Of a stretch of DNA of 64,000 nt, positions 16,540-26,143 are shown piece by piece. This DNA comes from Mesorhizobium sp. B2-4-3. Its GTDB lineage: Bacteria > Pseudomonadota > Alphaproteobacteria > Rhizobiales > Rhizobiaceae. Each line of letters starts with the position of its first letter. Positions within the stretch are counted from its first letter, which is position 1. Location: assembly GCF_006442815.1 (NCBI RefSeq), contig NZ_VFVL01000002.1, forward strand, positions 186,001-250,000, read 5' to 3'. The translations under genes and the position numbers were made by a program. The notes below the pieces were generated by a model. The model made no database searches and had not been told where the DNA came from. It saw only the letters and a program-made list of their open reading frames with translations.

Positions 16540-18378
16540 TCAATTATCGAGCGCTTCCAATTCGTCGATCAGCGAACCGATCACGCCGAGGCCGATCTGC
16601 CAGAAAGCGGGATCGGTGGCGTCGAGGCCGAAGGGCGCAAGAAGCTCGGAGTGATGCTTCGTGCCGCCGGCGCGCAGCATCTCGAAATACTTCTCCTGAA
16701 ATCCGCGCTCGGCATTCTGGTAGACGGCATAGAGCGAATTCACCAGGCAATCGCCGAAAGCATAGGCATAGACGTAGAAGGGCGAGTGGATGAAATGCGG
16801 GATATAGGTCCAGAAGACCTCGTATCCCTCGCGCAGCTTGATCGCCGGCCCCAGGCTCTCGGCCTGCACTTCCAGCCAGAATTCGCCGAGCCTGTCCGAG
16901 GTCAGCTCGCCGTTCTTGCGTTCGGCATGCACCTTGCGCTCGAACTCGTAGAAGGCGATTTGGCGCACGACCGTGTTGATCATGTCCTCGACCTTCTGGG
17001 CGAGCATGGCCTTGCGCTCGCGGCGGTCAGCGGTCTGCTCGAGCAGCGAGCGGAAGGTCAGCATCTCGCCGAAGACGGAGGCGGTTTCGGCCAGCGTCAG
17101 CGGCGTCGAGGCCATCAGCGCGCCCTGGCCGGCGGCCAGCACCTGGTGCACGCCATGGCCGAGCTCATGCGCCAGCGTCATCACATCGCGCGGCTTGCCC
17201 ATGTAGTTGAGCAGCACGTAGGGATGCGCCGACGGCACCGTCGGGTGGGCGAAGGCGCCGGGGGACTTGCCGGGCCGCACCGGCGCGTCGATCCATCTGC
17301 GATCGAAAAAGCCTCGGGCGATTTCGGCCATGTCCGGCGAGAAGCGCTGGTACGCCGAGAGCACCGTGTCCCTGGCGACGTCCCAGCTGATCACCGCCCG
17401 CGGCGTTTCCGGCAGGGGCGCGTTGCGGTCCCAATGGTTCATCACCTCCATGCCGAGCCAGCGCGCCTTCATCGCATAATAGCGGTGCGACAGCCGCGGA
17501 TAGGCCTCGCGCACAGCCGCGGCCAGCGCATCGACCACATCGCGCTCGACACGGTTGGCGAGGTGGCGCGAGTCGGCGATATCCTGGAAGCCGCGCCAGC
17601 GGTCGGAGATTTCCTTGTCCTTGGCCAATGTGTTGGTGATGAGGGTGAAGGTGCGCAGGTTCTTGCGGAAGGTCGCCGCGAGCGCCTCGGAGGCGCGGCG
17701 GCGCACTTCGCCGTTCGAATCCTGCAGCCGGTTCAGCGCCGGCTCGAGCGTCAGTTCCTCGCCGTCGACGTCGAAGCGCAGGTCGGTCATCGTCTCGTCG
17801 AACAGGCGGTTCCAGGCGCCGCGCCCTGTGACCGACTTTTCGTGGAACAACTGCTCGACGCGGTCCTCGAGCTGGTAGGGTTTGTCCTTCCTGAGGTCGA
17901 GCACCCAGGGCCGGTAGTGGTCGAAGACCTTGTCGGCGGCCAAAGCGCTTTCGATCGCCGCATCGTCGATCAGGTTGAGCTCGAGCGCGAAGAACAGGAG
18001 ATGCGCGCTGGCGTCCGTCATCTTTTCCTGGACGTCGCCATAGAGCTTGGCGCGCTGCGGATCGGACGTGTTGCCGGCATAGACGAGGCCGGCATACGAA
18101 ACGATGCGGCCGATCAGCTCCTCGAGCGCCTCATAGGCCTTGAGCGCTTCGCCCAGCCGGCCGGCGGCGCCGCGCCCGGCTTCCGCGGCCAGCGTACCTT
18201 TCCAGCGGGTCTCGAAGGCGATGGCGTCGCTGGCCGCCTTGGCGATGTCGCGCTTCAACTCCGGCGCTTCCATGCCGGAATAGAGATCGGCGAGGTTCCA
18301 CTCCGGCAGGTCGCCAAGCCCCGCCGCGCCCTGGCCGGACGCTGGCGCCGCAAGCCGCCGACCAAACATCATGCGCAT
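16540..18378 (-). CDS. pepF: M3 family oligoendopeptidase F
   Basis: Cytoplasmic zinc metallopeptidase cleaving short peptides. 612 residues with the zinc motif LAHELGHGVHQ (HELGH plus downstream LTLAETASVFGEML carrying the third ligand), NYMGKPRDVMTLAHELGHG context and YYAMKARWLGMEVMNHWDRNAPLP typical of PepF. ATG 18378 (MRMMFGRRL) is used, with AAGG upstream; the frame is open to 18414. Monocistronic, divergent from the sigma-54 regulator. Confidence 0.92.
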   Translation of the reverse strand: MRMMFGRRLAAPASGQGAAGLGDLPEWNLADLYSGMEAPELKRDIAKAASDAIAFETRWKGTLAAEAGRGAAGRLGEALKAYEALEELIGRIVSYAGLVYAGNTSDPQRAKLYGDVQEKMTDASAHLLFFALELNLIDDAAIESALAADKVFDHYRPWVLDLRKDKPYQLEDRVEQLFHEKSVTGRGAWNRLFDETMTDLRFDVDGEELTLEPALNRLQDSNGEVRRRASEALAATFRKNLRTFTLITNTLAKDKEISDRWRGFQDIADSRHLANRVERDVVDALAAAVREAYPRLSHRYYAMKARWLGMEVMNHWDRNAPLPETPRAVISWDVARDTVLSAYQRFSPDMAEIARGFFDRRWIDAPVRPGKSPGAFAHPTVPSAHPYVLLNYMGKPRDVMTLAHELGHGVHQVLAAGQGALMASTPLTLAETASVFGEMLTFRSLLEQTADRRERKAMLAQKVEDMINTVVRQIAFYEFERKVHAERKNGELTSDRLGEFWLEVQAESLGPAIKLREGYEVFWTYIPHFIHSPFYVYAYAFGDCLVNSLYAVYQNAERGFQEKYFEMLRAGGTKHHSELLAPFGLDATDPAFWQIGLGVIGSLIDELEALDN

Positions 18379-18537
18379 CAACAATACCTTTTTTGAACCA
18401 ACGGCCAGAATCAAAGGGAAAGGGAGAAGCCGGTCAAATCCTAAGGAATTCGTTCACCGGGTTTTTTGAAACCTTATTTAGAACCCTGTGCCAAGATGAT
18501 CCACGGGGATTTTCTCGGGCGGACGACTCAAACAGTC

Positions 18538-20085
18538 ATGACAGGTTCCATACTCATAGTCGATGACGATCCGGTGCAGCGCAGGCTGGTCGAGGCCGCG
18601 TTGACCAAGTTCGGCCACAGCGCGATCGTCACGGATAGCGGCGAGGCCGGCCTCGACGCGCTCGACGGGCCGAACGCTCGCGAGGTCTCCGTCGTCATTC
18701 TCGATCTCGTCATGCCCGGCCTCGACGGCATCGGCGTGCTGAAGGCGATGCGCGAGCGCGCCATCAACATTCCCGTCATCGTGCAGACGGCCCAAGGCGG
18801 CATCGAGACCGTCGTCTCGGCGATGCGGCACGGCGCCTTTGATTTCGTCGTCAAGCCGGCGTCGCCCGACAGGCTGCAGACCGCGATCTCCAACGCGCTC
18901 AAGGTGGAAGCCGTCGAGGACGAGATGAAGCGCGCGTCGCGGCGACGCGGCGGCGGTCATCTCACCTTCAAGGACATGATCACGCGCAGCCCGGCAATGG
19001 ACCGGGTGATACGCCTTGGGCAGAAAGCGGCGGCCTCCAACATCCCGATCCTGATCGAGGGCGAATCCGGCGTCGGCAAGGAACTGGTGGCGCGCGCCAT
19101 CCAGGGCAGCGGCGACCGCCGCTCGAAACCGTTCGTCACCGTCAATTGCGGCGCCATCCCTGACAATCTCGTCGAATCGATCCTGTTCGGCCACGAGAAG
19201 GGTTCCTTCACCGGCGCCACCGACAAGCACACCGGCAAATTCGTCGAGGCGAACTCCGGCACGCTGTTCCTCGACGAGATCGGCGATCTGCCGCTCGACG
19301 TCCAGGTCAAGCTGCTGCGTGCCGTGCAGGAGGGCGAGGTCGACCCGGTCGGCGGCCGCTCGACCGTCAAAGTCGATATAAGGCTGATCTCGGCCACGCA
19401 CCGGAACCTCCTGCAGCAGGTCAAGGACGGCAAGTTCCGCGAGGACCTGTTCTACCGGCTGAACGTCTACCCGATCTTCGTGCCGCCGCTGCGCGACCGC
19501 CGCGACGACATTCCCTACCTTGTCCGGCATTTCATGGAAAAGGTCGCTCCGGCCGATCCGCGCCGCCGCCTTGCCGGCATATCGGCCACGGCGCTAGCCA
19601 TGCTGCAGGCCTATGACTGGCCGGGCAACATCCGCCAGCTGGAAAATGCGGTCTTCCGCGCGTCGGTGCTGGCCGAGGGCGATGTGCTGACCGAGGAGGA
19701 GTTCCCGCAGATCCGGGCGCAGGTGGAAGGCACGGTCAATCTCGGAGCGCAAACGGCATCCGCAGTCGCCGAAACGATTGCGGACACGTCCCGGCAAGCG
19801 GAGGAGACCGTTGCCGATGCAATGGGGACTGGCTTGCCCGATGGCGAGGCGCCAGCCAGGCTGCAGCCGCGTTTCGGGACGCTTCGCGCGCTTGACGAGC
19901 GCGGCAATGTGCGGGCGCTGGCCGATGTCGAGCTCGAGATGATCAAGCTCGCGATCGACCACTACAACGGTCAGATGAGCGAAGTCGCCCGCCGGTTGGG
20001 CATCGGTCGCTCAACGCTCTACCGCAAGTTGAAGGAATATGGCATTGACCCCGAAGCCGGCCGCGTCGACCGGCTTGCCTCATGA
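18538..20085 (+). CDS. Sigma-54-dependent response regulator (receiver-AAA+-Fis)
   Basis: 515 residues. Receiver domain (ILIVDDD near residue 5, phospho-acceptor Asp in VVILDLVMPGLDG ~residue 55, Lys in VVKPAS). AAA+ domain with Walker A GESGVGKE, sigma-54 contact loop GSFTGA (canonical GAFTGA, with Ser for Ala) and Walker B TLFLDEIGD. A Fis-type HTH lies at the C-terminus (VARRLGIGRSTLYRKLKEYGI). A long linker precedes the HTH. No sensor kinase is adjacent, so it is an orphan and the signal is unknown. Start ATG 18538 matches the receiver start; the frame is open upstream to 18466. Confidence 0.92.
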   Translation: MTGSILIVDDDPVQRRLVEAALTKFGHSAIVTDSGEAGLDALDGPNAREVSVVILDLVMPGLDGIGVLKAMRERAINIPVIVQTAQGGIETVVSAMRHGAFDFVVKPASPDRLQTAISNALKVEAVEDEMKRASRRRGGGHLTFKDMITRSPAMDRVIRLGQKAAASNIPILIEGESGVGKELVARAIQGSGDRRSKPFVTVNCGAIPDNLVESILFGHEKGSFTGATDKHTGKFVEANSGTLFLDEIGDLPLDVQVKLLRAVQEGEVDPVGGRSTVKVDIRLISATHRNLLQQVKDGKFREDLFYRLNVYPIFVPPLRDRRDDIPYLVRHFMEKVAPADPRRRLAGISATALAMLQAYDWPGNIRQLENAVFRASVLAEGDVLTEEEFPQIRAQVEGTVNLGAQTASAVAETIADTSRQAEETVADAMGTGLPDGEAPARLQPRFGTLRALDERGNVRALADVELEMIKLAIDHYNGQMSEVARRLGIGRSTLYRKLKEYGIDPEAGRVDRLAS

Positions 20086-20095
20086 CAGGCAAGCC
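20072..20095 (+). terminator. Hairpin spanning the stop codon of the sigma-54 regulator
   Basis: GGCTTGCCT (20072-20080) and AGGCAAGCC (20087-20095) form a perfect 9-bp stem; the stop codon TGA (20083-20085) is in the loop. No T-run follows, so factor-independent termination is uncertain. Confidence 0.5.
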
Positions 20096-20463
20096 TCGAA
20101 CCAGCTTGCTTGCCTAGAATCCGAGTCAAATTGTCGCTTTTGACGTGAAAACACAGGGTTTTCAGCGGTCGGCGTTGCCGAGGATCACGCATTAACGCTA
20201 ACGGTAACAGATCGTGTTCTGGCCGAGGCCGGATTCTTGATCTAAACCAGCGGTTTACCACGAAATGCTGTGCATAATTTTTGACGGGATATCGCCACGG
20301 TGTTACCGCATTTCGGCTTCAATAAACGATGATTAACCATTAGGATCGATATTCGGATGTGAAAACCACGCATCCGTTTGGTCAAATCCGGGGACAAACG
20401 GCAGCCTGAAAGCCATTTGATTTGAACAAAATCGAACGACGCAAAAACGGGCGGCATTTTCAC
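20096..20463. other. AT-richer intergenic region
   Basis: 368 bp between the sigma-54 regulator and the DUF882 gene. TGAAAAC (20146-20152) / GTTTTCA (20158-20164) is a small hairpin. TTAAC and TAACC elements near 20190-20210 and 20335 resemble CtrA half-sites but lack correct spacing. It should contain the promoter of the downstream gene; I see no further gene. Confidence 0.4.
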
Positions 20464-22323
20464 ATGAGCGTCTGGCCGAGGTGGCTGACGTTCGTGATTT
20501 TGGCCGTCGGGTTCCTGTCTGTGGTGACGTCGGGCGCCAGGGCCGAAGTGCGTACGCTCAAGCTCTATCACCTGCACACGCATGAGAAGGCCGAGATCGT
20601 CTACAAGCGCAATGGCCGCTACGATCCGGAAGGCCTGCGCAAGATCAACATCATTCTGCGCGACTGGCGCCGCAACGAGCCGACCAAGATGGATCCGCGG
20701 CTGCTCGATCTCGTCTGGGAAGCCTATCGCGAAAGCGGCGCCACCGACTATATCCAGGTCGTCTGCGGCTATCGTTCGCCGTCAACCAACGCGCTGCTGC
20801 GCTCGCGCAGCCGCGGCGTCGCCGAGAAGAGCCAGCACATGCTGGGCAAGGCGATGGACTTCTACATTCCCGGCGTGCCGCTGAAGAAACTGCGCAACAT
20901 CGGTCTCAAGATGCAGGGCGGCGGCGTCGGCTATTACCCGACTTCCGGCTCGCCCTTCGTGCATATGGATGTCGGCAACGTGCGCCATTGGCCGGGCATC
21001 AGCCGCCAGGAACTGGTCAGCCTGTTCCCCAACGGCAAGACGCTGCATGTGCCGAGCGACGGACGCCCGCTGCCCGGCTATGAGCAAGCAGTGGCAGCGT
21101 ATCAGGCGCGCAGGGGCGCCGGCACCCCGAATATCGAACTGGCCAGCGCCGGCGGCTCGACCAAGCGCTCCGGCGGCCTTTTTGCCTGGTTCGGCGGCGG
21201 CGCCGACGAGGCCGATGACGACGCCGACGAAAGTGCCCCGGCGCCTCAGCGGACAGCCGCGAAGCAGGTTCAGGTCGCCAACGCCGCCACGGCACGCGGC
21301 AGCAATCTTCCGGGCATCGCGATTGTCGCGCCGAAGGATGCCAAGCGCGCCAACATCCCGCAGATCGCGGATGACAGCGCCGACGAGCAGCAGCAGCCGC
21401 AGCAGGATACGCCGGAGACGATCATCGCCGCCCTGCCGCCCAAGGAAATCCCGCTGCCCGACTTCGCGCCGCGTCCGAAGGCCGATGTTGGCCAGCAGAC
21501 GCCGCAGAACGTGCCGTTCGCCACGGCGGATGCCTCGGCGACGACGGAGCAGGCGGTTGCGACGGCCCAGGCGCCCGTGCCGGACAAGGTTCCGTTCGGC
21601 ACGGCCAGCGCCGCGGAGGCCACGAGCACCGATCCGGCGCAGGTGGCGGTCAACAACGTCCCACTGCCGACCTGGCGTCCTGACCGCTCGACGCCGGCGG
21701 AACTCGCGCCGAAGGACAAGAACGTGCTTCTGGCGCTGGCCGAAACCGCTTCGCAGGACAAGAGCGCGACCGACGCGTTCTCGGTGCTGCCGACCGCCCG
21801 GCCGCAGCCCGGCAAGCAGGATGAGGTGAAAGCCGTTCTCGAACAGGCCAATGCCACCGTCGAGGCCGATGGCGTCGGCGGCGCCGAATACCAGCTTGCG
21901 TCGCTGACCGAACCGGAACCGCGCTCCGCGTTCAACGATCCGTCGGGCGTCGATGCGGCCTCGCCGCGCCAGGCCATCGCCGCGCTTCCGGCCGGGACCG
22001 ATCCCGCGAAGGCGATCGGCGCCGGCGTGAAGACGACGGCCAAGGAAGGCAGGGCGTCCGCCCACGATCTGAAGCCCGGACCCAAGGCCATGGTGGTGGC
22101 GACGCCGCCGCAAGCCGCGCGCTGGGCGTTGGGCAGCGGCGTCAACATCGCCTCGGTTGCCGACCCGACGACGGCGCCGCGCTATGCCTACAACATCGTG
22201 CACACGCCGCCGAGCGAAGTGTATACGGCTGGCTTCGAGGCGGATGGCCAGGTGCCGGACGCAAGCCGGTTCACCGGCAACGCGGTGAAGTTCCTCTCGG
22301 TCGCGCGCTTCCAAACGAAATAG
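20464..22323 (+). CDS. DUF882 / M15-like peptidoglycan peptidase domain protein with long disordered C-terminal region
   Basis: 619 residues. Membrane anchor or signal peptide (WLTFVILAVGFLSVVTSGARA), then a DUF882/YcbK domain of about 155 residues: YIQVVCGYRSPSTNALLRSRSRGVAEKSQHMLGKAMDFYI and FVHMDVGNVRHW carry the His/Asp zinc ligands of M15 peptidases (QHMLGKAMD, HMD). The last ~390 residues are low complexity, rich in Ala, Pro, Asp and Gln, with repeated VPFxTA and PLPxWRP-type motifs (NVPFATADA, KVPFGTASA, NVPLPTWRP). It probably acts on cell-wall peptides in the periplasm. Start ATG 20464; a TTG at 20422 is less likely. Confidence 0.82.
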   Translation: MSVWPRWLTFVILAVGFLSVVTSGARAEVRTLKLYHLHTHEKAEIVYKRNGRYDPEGLRKINIILRDWRRNEPTKMDPRLLDLVWEAYRESGATDYIQVVCGYRSPSTNALLRSRSRGVAEKSQHMLGKAMDFYIPGVPLKKLRNIGLKMQGGGVGYYPTSGSPFVHMDVGNVRHWPGISRQELVSLFPNGKTLHVPSDGRPLPGYEQAVAAYQARRGAGTPNIELASAGGSTKRSGGLFAWFGGGADEADDDADESAPAPQRTAAKQVQVANAATARGSNLPGIAIVAPKDAKRANIPQIADDSADEQQQPQQDTPETIIAALPPKEIPLPDFAPRPKADVGQQTPQNVPFATADASATTEQAVATAQAPVPDKVPFGTASAAEATSTDPAQVAVNNVPLPTWRPDRSTPAELAPKDKNVLLALAETASQDKSATDAFSVLPTARPQPGKQDEVKAVLEQANATVEADGVGGAEYQLASLTEPEPRSAFNDPSGVDAASPRQAIAALPAGTDPAKAIGAGVKTTAKEGRASAHDLKPGPKAMVVATPPQAARWALGSGVNIASVADPTTAPRYAYNIVHTPPSEVYTAGFEADGQVPDASRFTGNAVKFLSVARFQTK

Positions 22324-22404
22324 CGACCCCGCCAGACCCACGCGGCCATCGATTGCATTCCAGGCCCTATCCCGGTCGGCGCATGCCGGCCGGATTGTTC
22401 ATGT

Positions 22405-23298
22405 TCAGTCGACTTCCAGCGCAGCCGCTTCACCCCTGGCCAGGAGCCGCGCGGCGTCGCGCGCGGGCGGCAATCCGAACTGGCGCGCATATTCGCGGCT
22501 GAACTGCGAGGCGCTTTCGTAGCCGACGGTGAAGGCGACATGCGCGGCGCTGCCCGGTCGCGCGATCAGCAGATGGCGCGCCTCCAGAAGGCGGAGCTGC
22601 TTTTGATACTGGATCGGGCTCATCGCCGTCGCCGCCTTGAAGTGGCGATGAAAGGCGGCGTTGCTCATATGCGACAGCTCGGCCAGTTGCGTCACATCGA
22701 TCGGCTCGTTGTAATGCGCCCGTATCCACGCCGTGGCGCGGCGGATTTGCGAAAGGCGGCCATCTGCGCGGGCGAGCTGGCGCAGCTTCTCGCCCTGCGG
22801 GCCTTGCAAGAGCCTGAACGCGATCTCCCGTTCGAGCATGGGCGCGAGAACAGGAATCTCGGCCGGCCTGTCGAGCAGCCGCAGCATTCGGCGCCATGCG
22901 TCGAGCAATTCATCATCGGCCGTATTGGTAACGAAGTTGTCGCTGTTGACCACCGGCCTATGGTCGATGAGCAGGCCGGCGATCAGCTCGATATCGATGG
23001 CGAAGGCGAGAGCCATGTAGGGATGGGCGCTGCTGGCCTCGATCAGCTGGCTGGTGGCGGGCGCCTCCACCGCATAGACGAAATAGCTGCCGGCGCTGTA
23101 GGCAAGCGTGCGGTCGCCGACAAGCACAGTCTTGGTCCCCTGCAGGACCAGCAGCGCGGTCGGCTGGCAGAGTTCGGGCAGCGGTGACGTCGGAACCTCG
23201 CTGCGGCCGATCGTAACGCGCGGGATGGCTGTTTTGGTCCGCCGCCCATGCGCATGCCGGCTGGCGAGAACGATCAATTCCTGAAGCGCTTCGTTCAT
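22405..23298 (-). CDS. AraC family transcriptional regulator
   Basis: 297 residues: an N-terminal AraC_N cupin-like domain (PTALLVLQGTKTVLVGDRTLAYSAGSYFVYAVEAPATSQLIEAS) and a C-terminal double HTH (PIDVTQLAELSHMSNAAFHRHFKAATAMSPIQYQKQLRLLEARHLL ... VAFTVGYESASQFSREYARQFG). It is divergent from the SDR gene at 23440 across ~140 bp, so it most likely controls that gene. The start at 23298 (MNEALQELIVLASRHA) fits the family. Confidence 0.9.
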   Translation of the reverse strand: MNEALQELIVLASRHAHGRRTKTAIPRVTIGRSEVPTSPLPELCQPTALLVLQGTKTVLVGDRTLAYSAGSYFVYAVEAPATSQLIEASSAHPYMALAFAIDIELIAGLLIDHRPVVNSDNFVTNTADDELLDAWRRMLRLLDRPAEIPVLAPMLEREIAFRLLQGPQGEKLRQLARADGRLSQIRRATAWIRAHYNEPIDVTQLAELSHMSNAAFHRHFKAATAMSPIQYQKQLRLLEARHLLIARPGSAAHVAFTVGYESASQFSREYARQFGLPPARDAARLLARGEAAALEVD

Positions 23299-23439
23299 CG
23301 CTTCAGCATGTGCGATCCATGCAAGCCGCGCAACCAAATGACGCGCACCTAAGAGGATTAGGCAAGAGGACGCGAGTATCCGGCGCGCGAAGCAGGTCGG
23401 TTGACGCCATGTCTAGGTCGCCAAAAAGGAGACGTGGAT

Positions 23440-24186
23440 ATGACGACGAAGAACGCGCTGATTACCGGCGCCAACAAAGGCATCGGCCTCGAGACCGCCA
23501 AGCGGCTGGCCGCCATGGGATTCAAGGTGTGGCTAGGCGCTCGCGACGCCGAGCGCGGCGAGACTGCGGCGCAAGCGCTGCGCGGCGAAGGGTTCGACGT
23601 CGAGTGGCTTGCGCTCGACGTCATCAGCGACGACAGCGTGGCGGCCGCGGTCAAGACAGTCGCGGCGCAGGCGCCCGGCCTGGACGTGCTGGTCAACAAT
23701 GCCGGCATTGCGCCTGGCTATGTCGACGCGCTTGGCCCGGACGGCCGCTATGAACGGCCGCCGAGCCGCGAGAGTGTCGCGGACATGAAGGCCACCTATG
23801 ACGTCAACGTGTTCGGTCCGGTGCGGGTCACCCAGGCGTTCCTGCCGCTGCTCACGGCGTCGCCCGCTGCCCGCATCGTCATGGTAAGCAGCTATATCGG
23901 TTCGATCGCGCGCGCGGCGGGCGATACCCGGTCGCCCAATCTCATGAGCTATGGCAGCTCGAAGACGGCGCTCAATGCCGTCACGGTGGCCTTTGCCAGG
24001 GAACTTTCGCCGCGCGGCATGACCGTCAACGCCGCTGCTCCCGGCTACACCGCGACCGACCTGAACGGGGGTAGAGGGCACCGCACGGTCCAGCAGGCGG
24101 CAGAGATCATCGTGCGGCTGGCGACGCTGGAGCCGGGCGGACCGACGGGCGGCTATTTCGACGAGAACGGCGCGCTGCCCTGGTGA
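23440..24186 (+). CDS. Short-chain dehydrogenase/reductase
   Basis: 248 residues, NAD(P)-dependent oxidoreductase. TGANKGIG cofactor loop at residues 9-16, NNAG, and the catalytic S...YxxxK set (VSSYIG ... SYGSSKTALNAV). C-terminal PGYTATDLNGGRG resembles carbonyl-reductase-like SDRs that pair with AraC_N regulators. AAAGGAGACGTGGAT precedes the ATG. Substrate unknown; regulated probably by the divergent AraC protein. Confidence 0.9.
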   Translation: MTTKNALITGANKGIGLETAKRLAAMGFKVWLGARDAERGETAAQALRGEGFDVEWLALDVISDDSVAAAVKTVAAQAPGLDVLVNNAGIAPGYVDALGPDGRYERPPSRESVADMKATYDVNVFGPVRVTQAFLPLLTASPAARIVMVSSYIGSIARAAGDTRSPNLMSYGSSKTALNAVTVAFARELSPRGMTVNAAAPGYTATDLNGGRGHRTVQQAAEIIVRLATLEPGGPTGGYFDENGALPW

Positions 24187-24194
24187 GGCGCTGA

Positions 24195-24833
24195 TTACTT
24201 CATGAGCTTGCTCGCCTCACGCGCCAGCGCTTCGATCTCGTCCCACTTGCCGGCCTTGATGAGATCGTCGGGCGCCACCCAGGAGCCGCCGACGCAGATG
24301 ACGTTGGGCAGGCTCAGATAGTCGGCGGCGTTCCTGGCCGTTATGCCGCCGGTCGGGCAGAATTTCACGTCCGCCAGCGGCGAAGCGAAAGCCTTCAGCG
24401 AAGCGATGCCGCCGGACTGCTCGGCCGGGAAGAATTTCAGGAAGCGCAGGCCGGCTTCGCGCGCGGCCATGATCTCGCCGGGCGTGATGGCGCCGGGCAG
24501 CAGCGGCACGGGGCTGTCCTTGGCCGCGTCGAGAAGCTGGCTGGTGATGCCGGGACTGACGATGAATTTCGAGCCGGCGCGGGCTGCTTCATCGAACTGC
24601 TTGGCATCGAGGATGGTGCCGGCGCCGACGATCGCCTCTTCGACCTCGGCAGCGACGCGGCGGATCGCTTCCAGCGCGTCGGCGGTGCGCAGCGTGATCT
24701 CGATCGCCGGCATGCCACCGCGCGAAAGCGCGCGGGCGAGCGGCACCGCGTCCGCGACATTGGCGATCTTGAGCACCGGGATGACCGGTTGACCGTTGAG
24801 AAGCGACAGGAGCTTTTCGGCCTTGCTGGTCAT
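24195..24833 (-). CDS. eda: KDPG/KHG aldolase
   Basis: Splits 2-keto-3-deoxy-6-phosphogluconate into pyruvate and glyceraldehyde-3-phosphate (Entner-Doudoroff pathway). 212 residues: EITLRT (catalytic Glu), GAGTILD, SPGI, and the Schiff-base lysine in LKFFPAEQSGG; PTGGI phosphate loop near residue 160. Length is normal. No edd neighbour in the window; convergent with the SDR (8 bp apart). Confidence 0.93.
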   Translation of the reverse strand: MTSKAEKLLSLLNGQPVIPVLKIANVADAVPLARALSRGGMPAIEITLRTADALEAIRRVAAEVEEAIVGAGTILDAKQFDEAARAGSKFIVSPGITSQLLDAAKDSPVPLLPGAITPGEIMAAREAGLRFLKFFPAEQSGGIASLKAFASPLADVKFCPTGGITARNAADYLSLPNVICVGGSWVAPDDLIKAGKWDEIEALAREASKLMK

Positions 24834-24980
24834 GTGCTGGTCTCCATTTCTATCATTTTAAACCGATTAGCAGAAGGGTCCGCTCAAGTCCACGAAGGCC
24901 GGCGTGTCGCGATGCCGCGCAGCGGATCGCCGCCGGCCTTTGAGTCTCCTCCGCCTTGAAACCGCTTTCACCACGGTCTA

Positions 24981-25078
24981 GAGCGCATCGCCGTTTCATG
25001 AAACGGCAAACCGCTCTATCTTTTTGTTTCACGCAATTCCGGACGGAAAACCGCTTCGCACTTTTCCTGGAATTGCTC
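24981..25078. repeat. Composite mosaic palindromic repeat upstream of trhO
   Basis: Two modules: GAGCG...CCGTTTCATGAAACGG (palindrome 24991-25006)...CGCTC, a T-rich joint, then GCAATTCC (25033-25040) ... GGAATTGC (25069-25076) around the core GGAAAACCG...CACTTTTCC. The same two-module arrangement occurs inside motC (62364-62468). It ends only 6-7 bp before the trhO start. Confidence 0.88.
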
Positions 25079-25084
25079 TATGGC

Positions 25085-26020
25085 ATGACCATGACAACAG
25101 CCATGGAAATTCAGCCAGTCCGCGTCGCGGCGCTCTACAAATTCGCGCGGCTCGACGGATACGAGACCCTACGCGCGCCGTTCGCGGCCTTCTGTTGCGG
25201 ACGCGGCATCAAGGGCACGCTGCTCCTGGCGCATGAAGGCATCAACGGTACCGTTGCCGGCAGCGAAGACGCGATTGCTGCGCTGATTGACCATCTGCAA
25301 GCCATCGAAGGCCTTGCCGGCTTGGAAGTCAAATACAGCGCCGCCGCCGAAATGCCGTTCCACCGCATGAAGGTGCGGTTGAAGCGCGAGATCGTCACCA
25401 TGGGCGTCGAGGACATCGATCCGGCGGCGGGCGCAGGCGCCTATGTCGCGCCGGCCGACTGGAACGCGCTGATTTCCGATGCGGATACCTTGGTGATCGA
25501 CACGCGCAACGCCTATGAAGTTTCGCTTGGCACCTTCAAGGGCGCGGTCGACCCCAGGACCACCAGCTTCCGCGAGTTCCCGGCCTGGGTGGAAGAGCAC
25601 CGTGAGGAGCTCGAAGGCCGCAAGATGGCGATGTTCTGCACCGGCGGCATTCGCTGCGAGAAGGCGACGGCCTATGTGAAGTCGCTCGGCCTCAAAAACG
25701 TCTTCCATCTCAAGGGCGGCATCCTGAAATACCTCGAAGAGGTGCCGGCCGAAGAGAGCCTGTGGCAAGGCGAGTGTTTCGTGTTCGACGAGCGGGTGTC
25801 CGTCTCGCATGGTCTGGTCGAGGGAGAGGCTGAGCTCTGCCGCGCCTGCCGGCATCCGCTGACGGTCGAGGACCGGCTGTCGCCGAAATACGCAATCGGC
25901 GTCTCATGTCCGAATTGCTTTGAAGCGCGCTCCGACGAGGATCGCGAGCGCTATGCCGAACGCCACCGCCAGGTCGAGCTGGCGCAAGCGCGCGGCGGCA
26001 AGCGCCATATCGGCAATTAG
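25085..26020 (+). CDS. trhO: tRNA uridine(34) 5-hydroxylase, rhodanese type
   Basis: 311 residues. N-terminal acylphosphatase-like domain ([46 protein letters not shown]), rhodanese domain with catalytic loop [15 protein letters not shown], and a C-terminal segment with paired CxxC motifs (CRACRHP ... CPNC). TrhO makes 5-hydroxyuridine at the wobble position. Start is chosen at 25085 ([11 protein letters not shown]); ATG 25103 is possible. The frame stays open upstream through the repeat, but that part is repeat-derived. No clear Shine-Dalgarno is visible because the repeat abuts the start. Confidence 0.92.
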   Translation: MTMTTAMEIQPVRVAALYKFARLDGYETLRAPFAAFCCGRGIKGTLLLAHEGINGTVAGSEDAIAALIDHLQAIEGLAGLEVKYSAAAEMPFHRMKVRLKREIVTMGVEDIDPAAGAGAYVAPADWNALISDADTLVIDTRNAYEVSLGTFKGAVDPRTTSFREFPAWVEEHREELEGRKMAMFCTGGIRCEKATAYVKSLGLKNVFHLKGGILKYLEEVPAEESLWQGECFVFDERVSVSHGLVEGEAELCRACRHPLTVEDRLSPKYAIGVSCPNCFEARSDEDRERYAERHRQVELAQARGGKRHIGN

Positions 26021-26143
26021 AGCGGCCAGCTCCGCGAGCGAAAAACTGCCGCCGTCATTGTAATGTCAAAGCGCGGGGCCTACCTCTTGCCGGTCCGAAA
26101 CCCTGCCCGGGCGCGTTCGGCCGGGCCCATTCTGGAGGCATTG

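Noticed and set aside
20190..20345. CtrA boxes upstream of the DUF882 gene
   Set aside because: TTAAC elements are present but the second half-site or the 7-bp spacing is missing.
24956..25084. N-terminal extension of trhO through the repeat
   Set aside because: The family starts near the chosen ATG (VAALYKFA); unlike motC, good starts exist after the repeat, so translation of it is not required.
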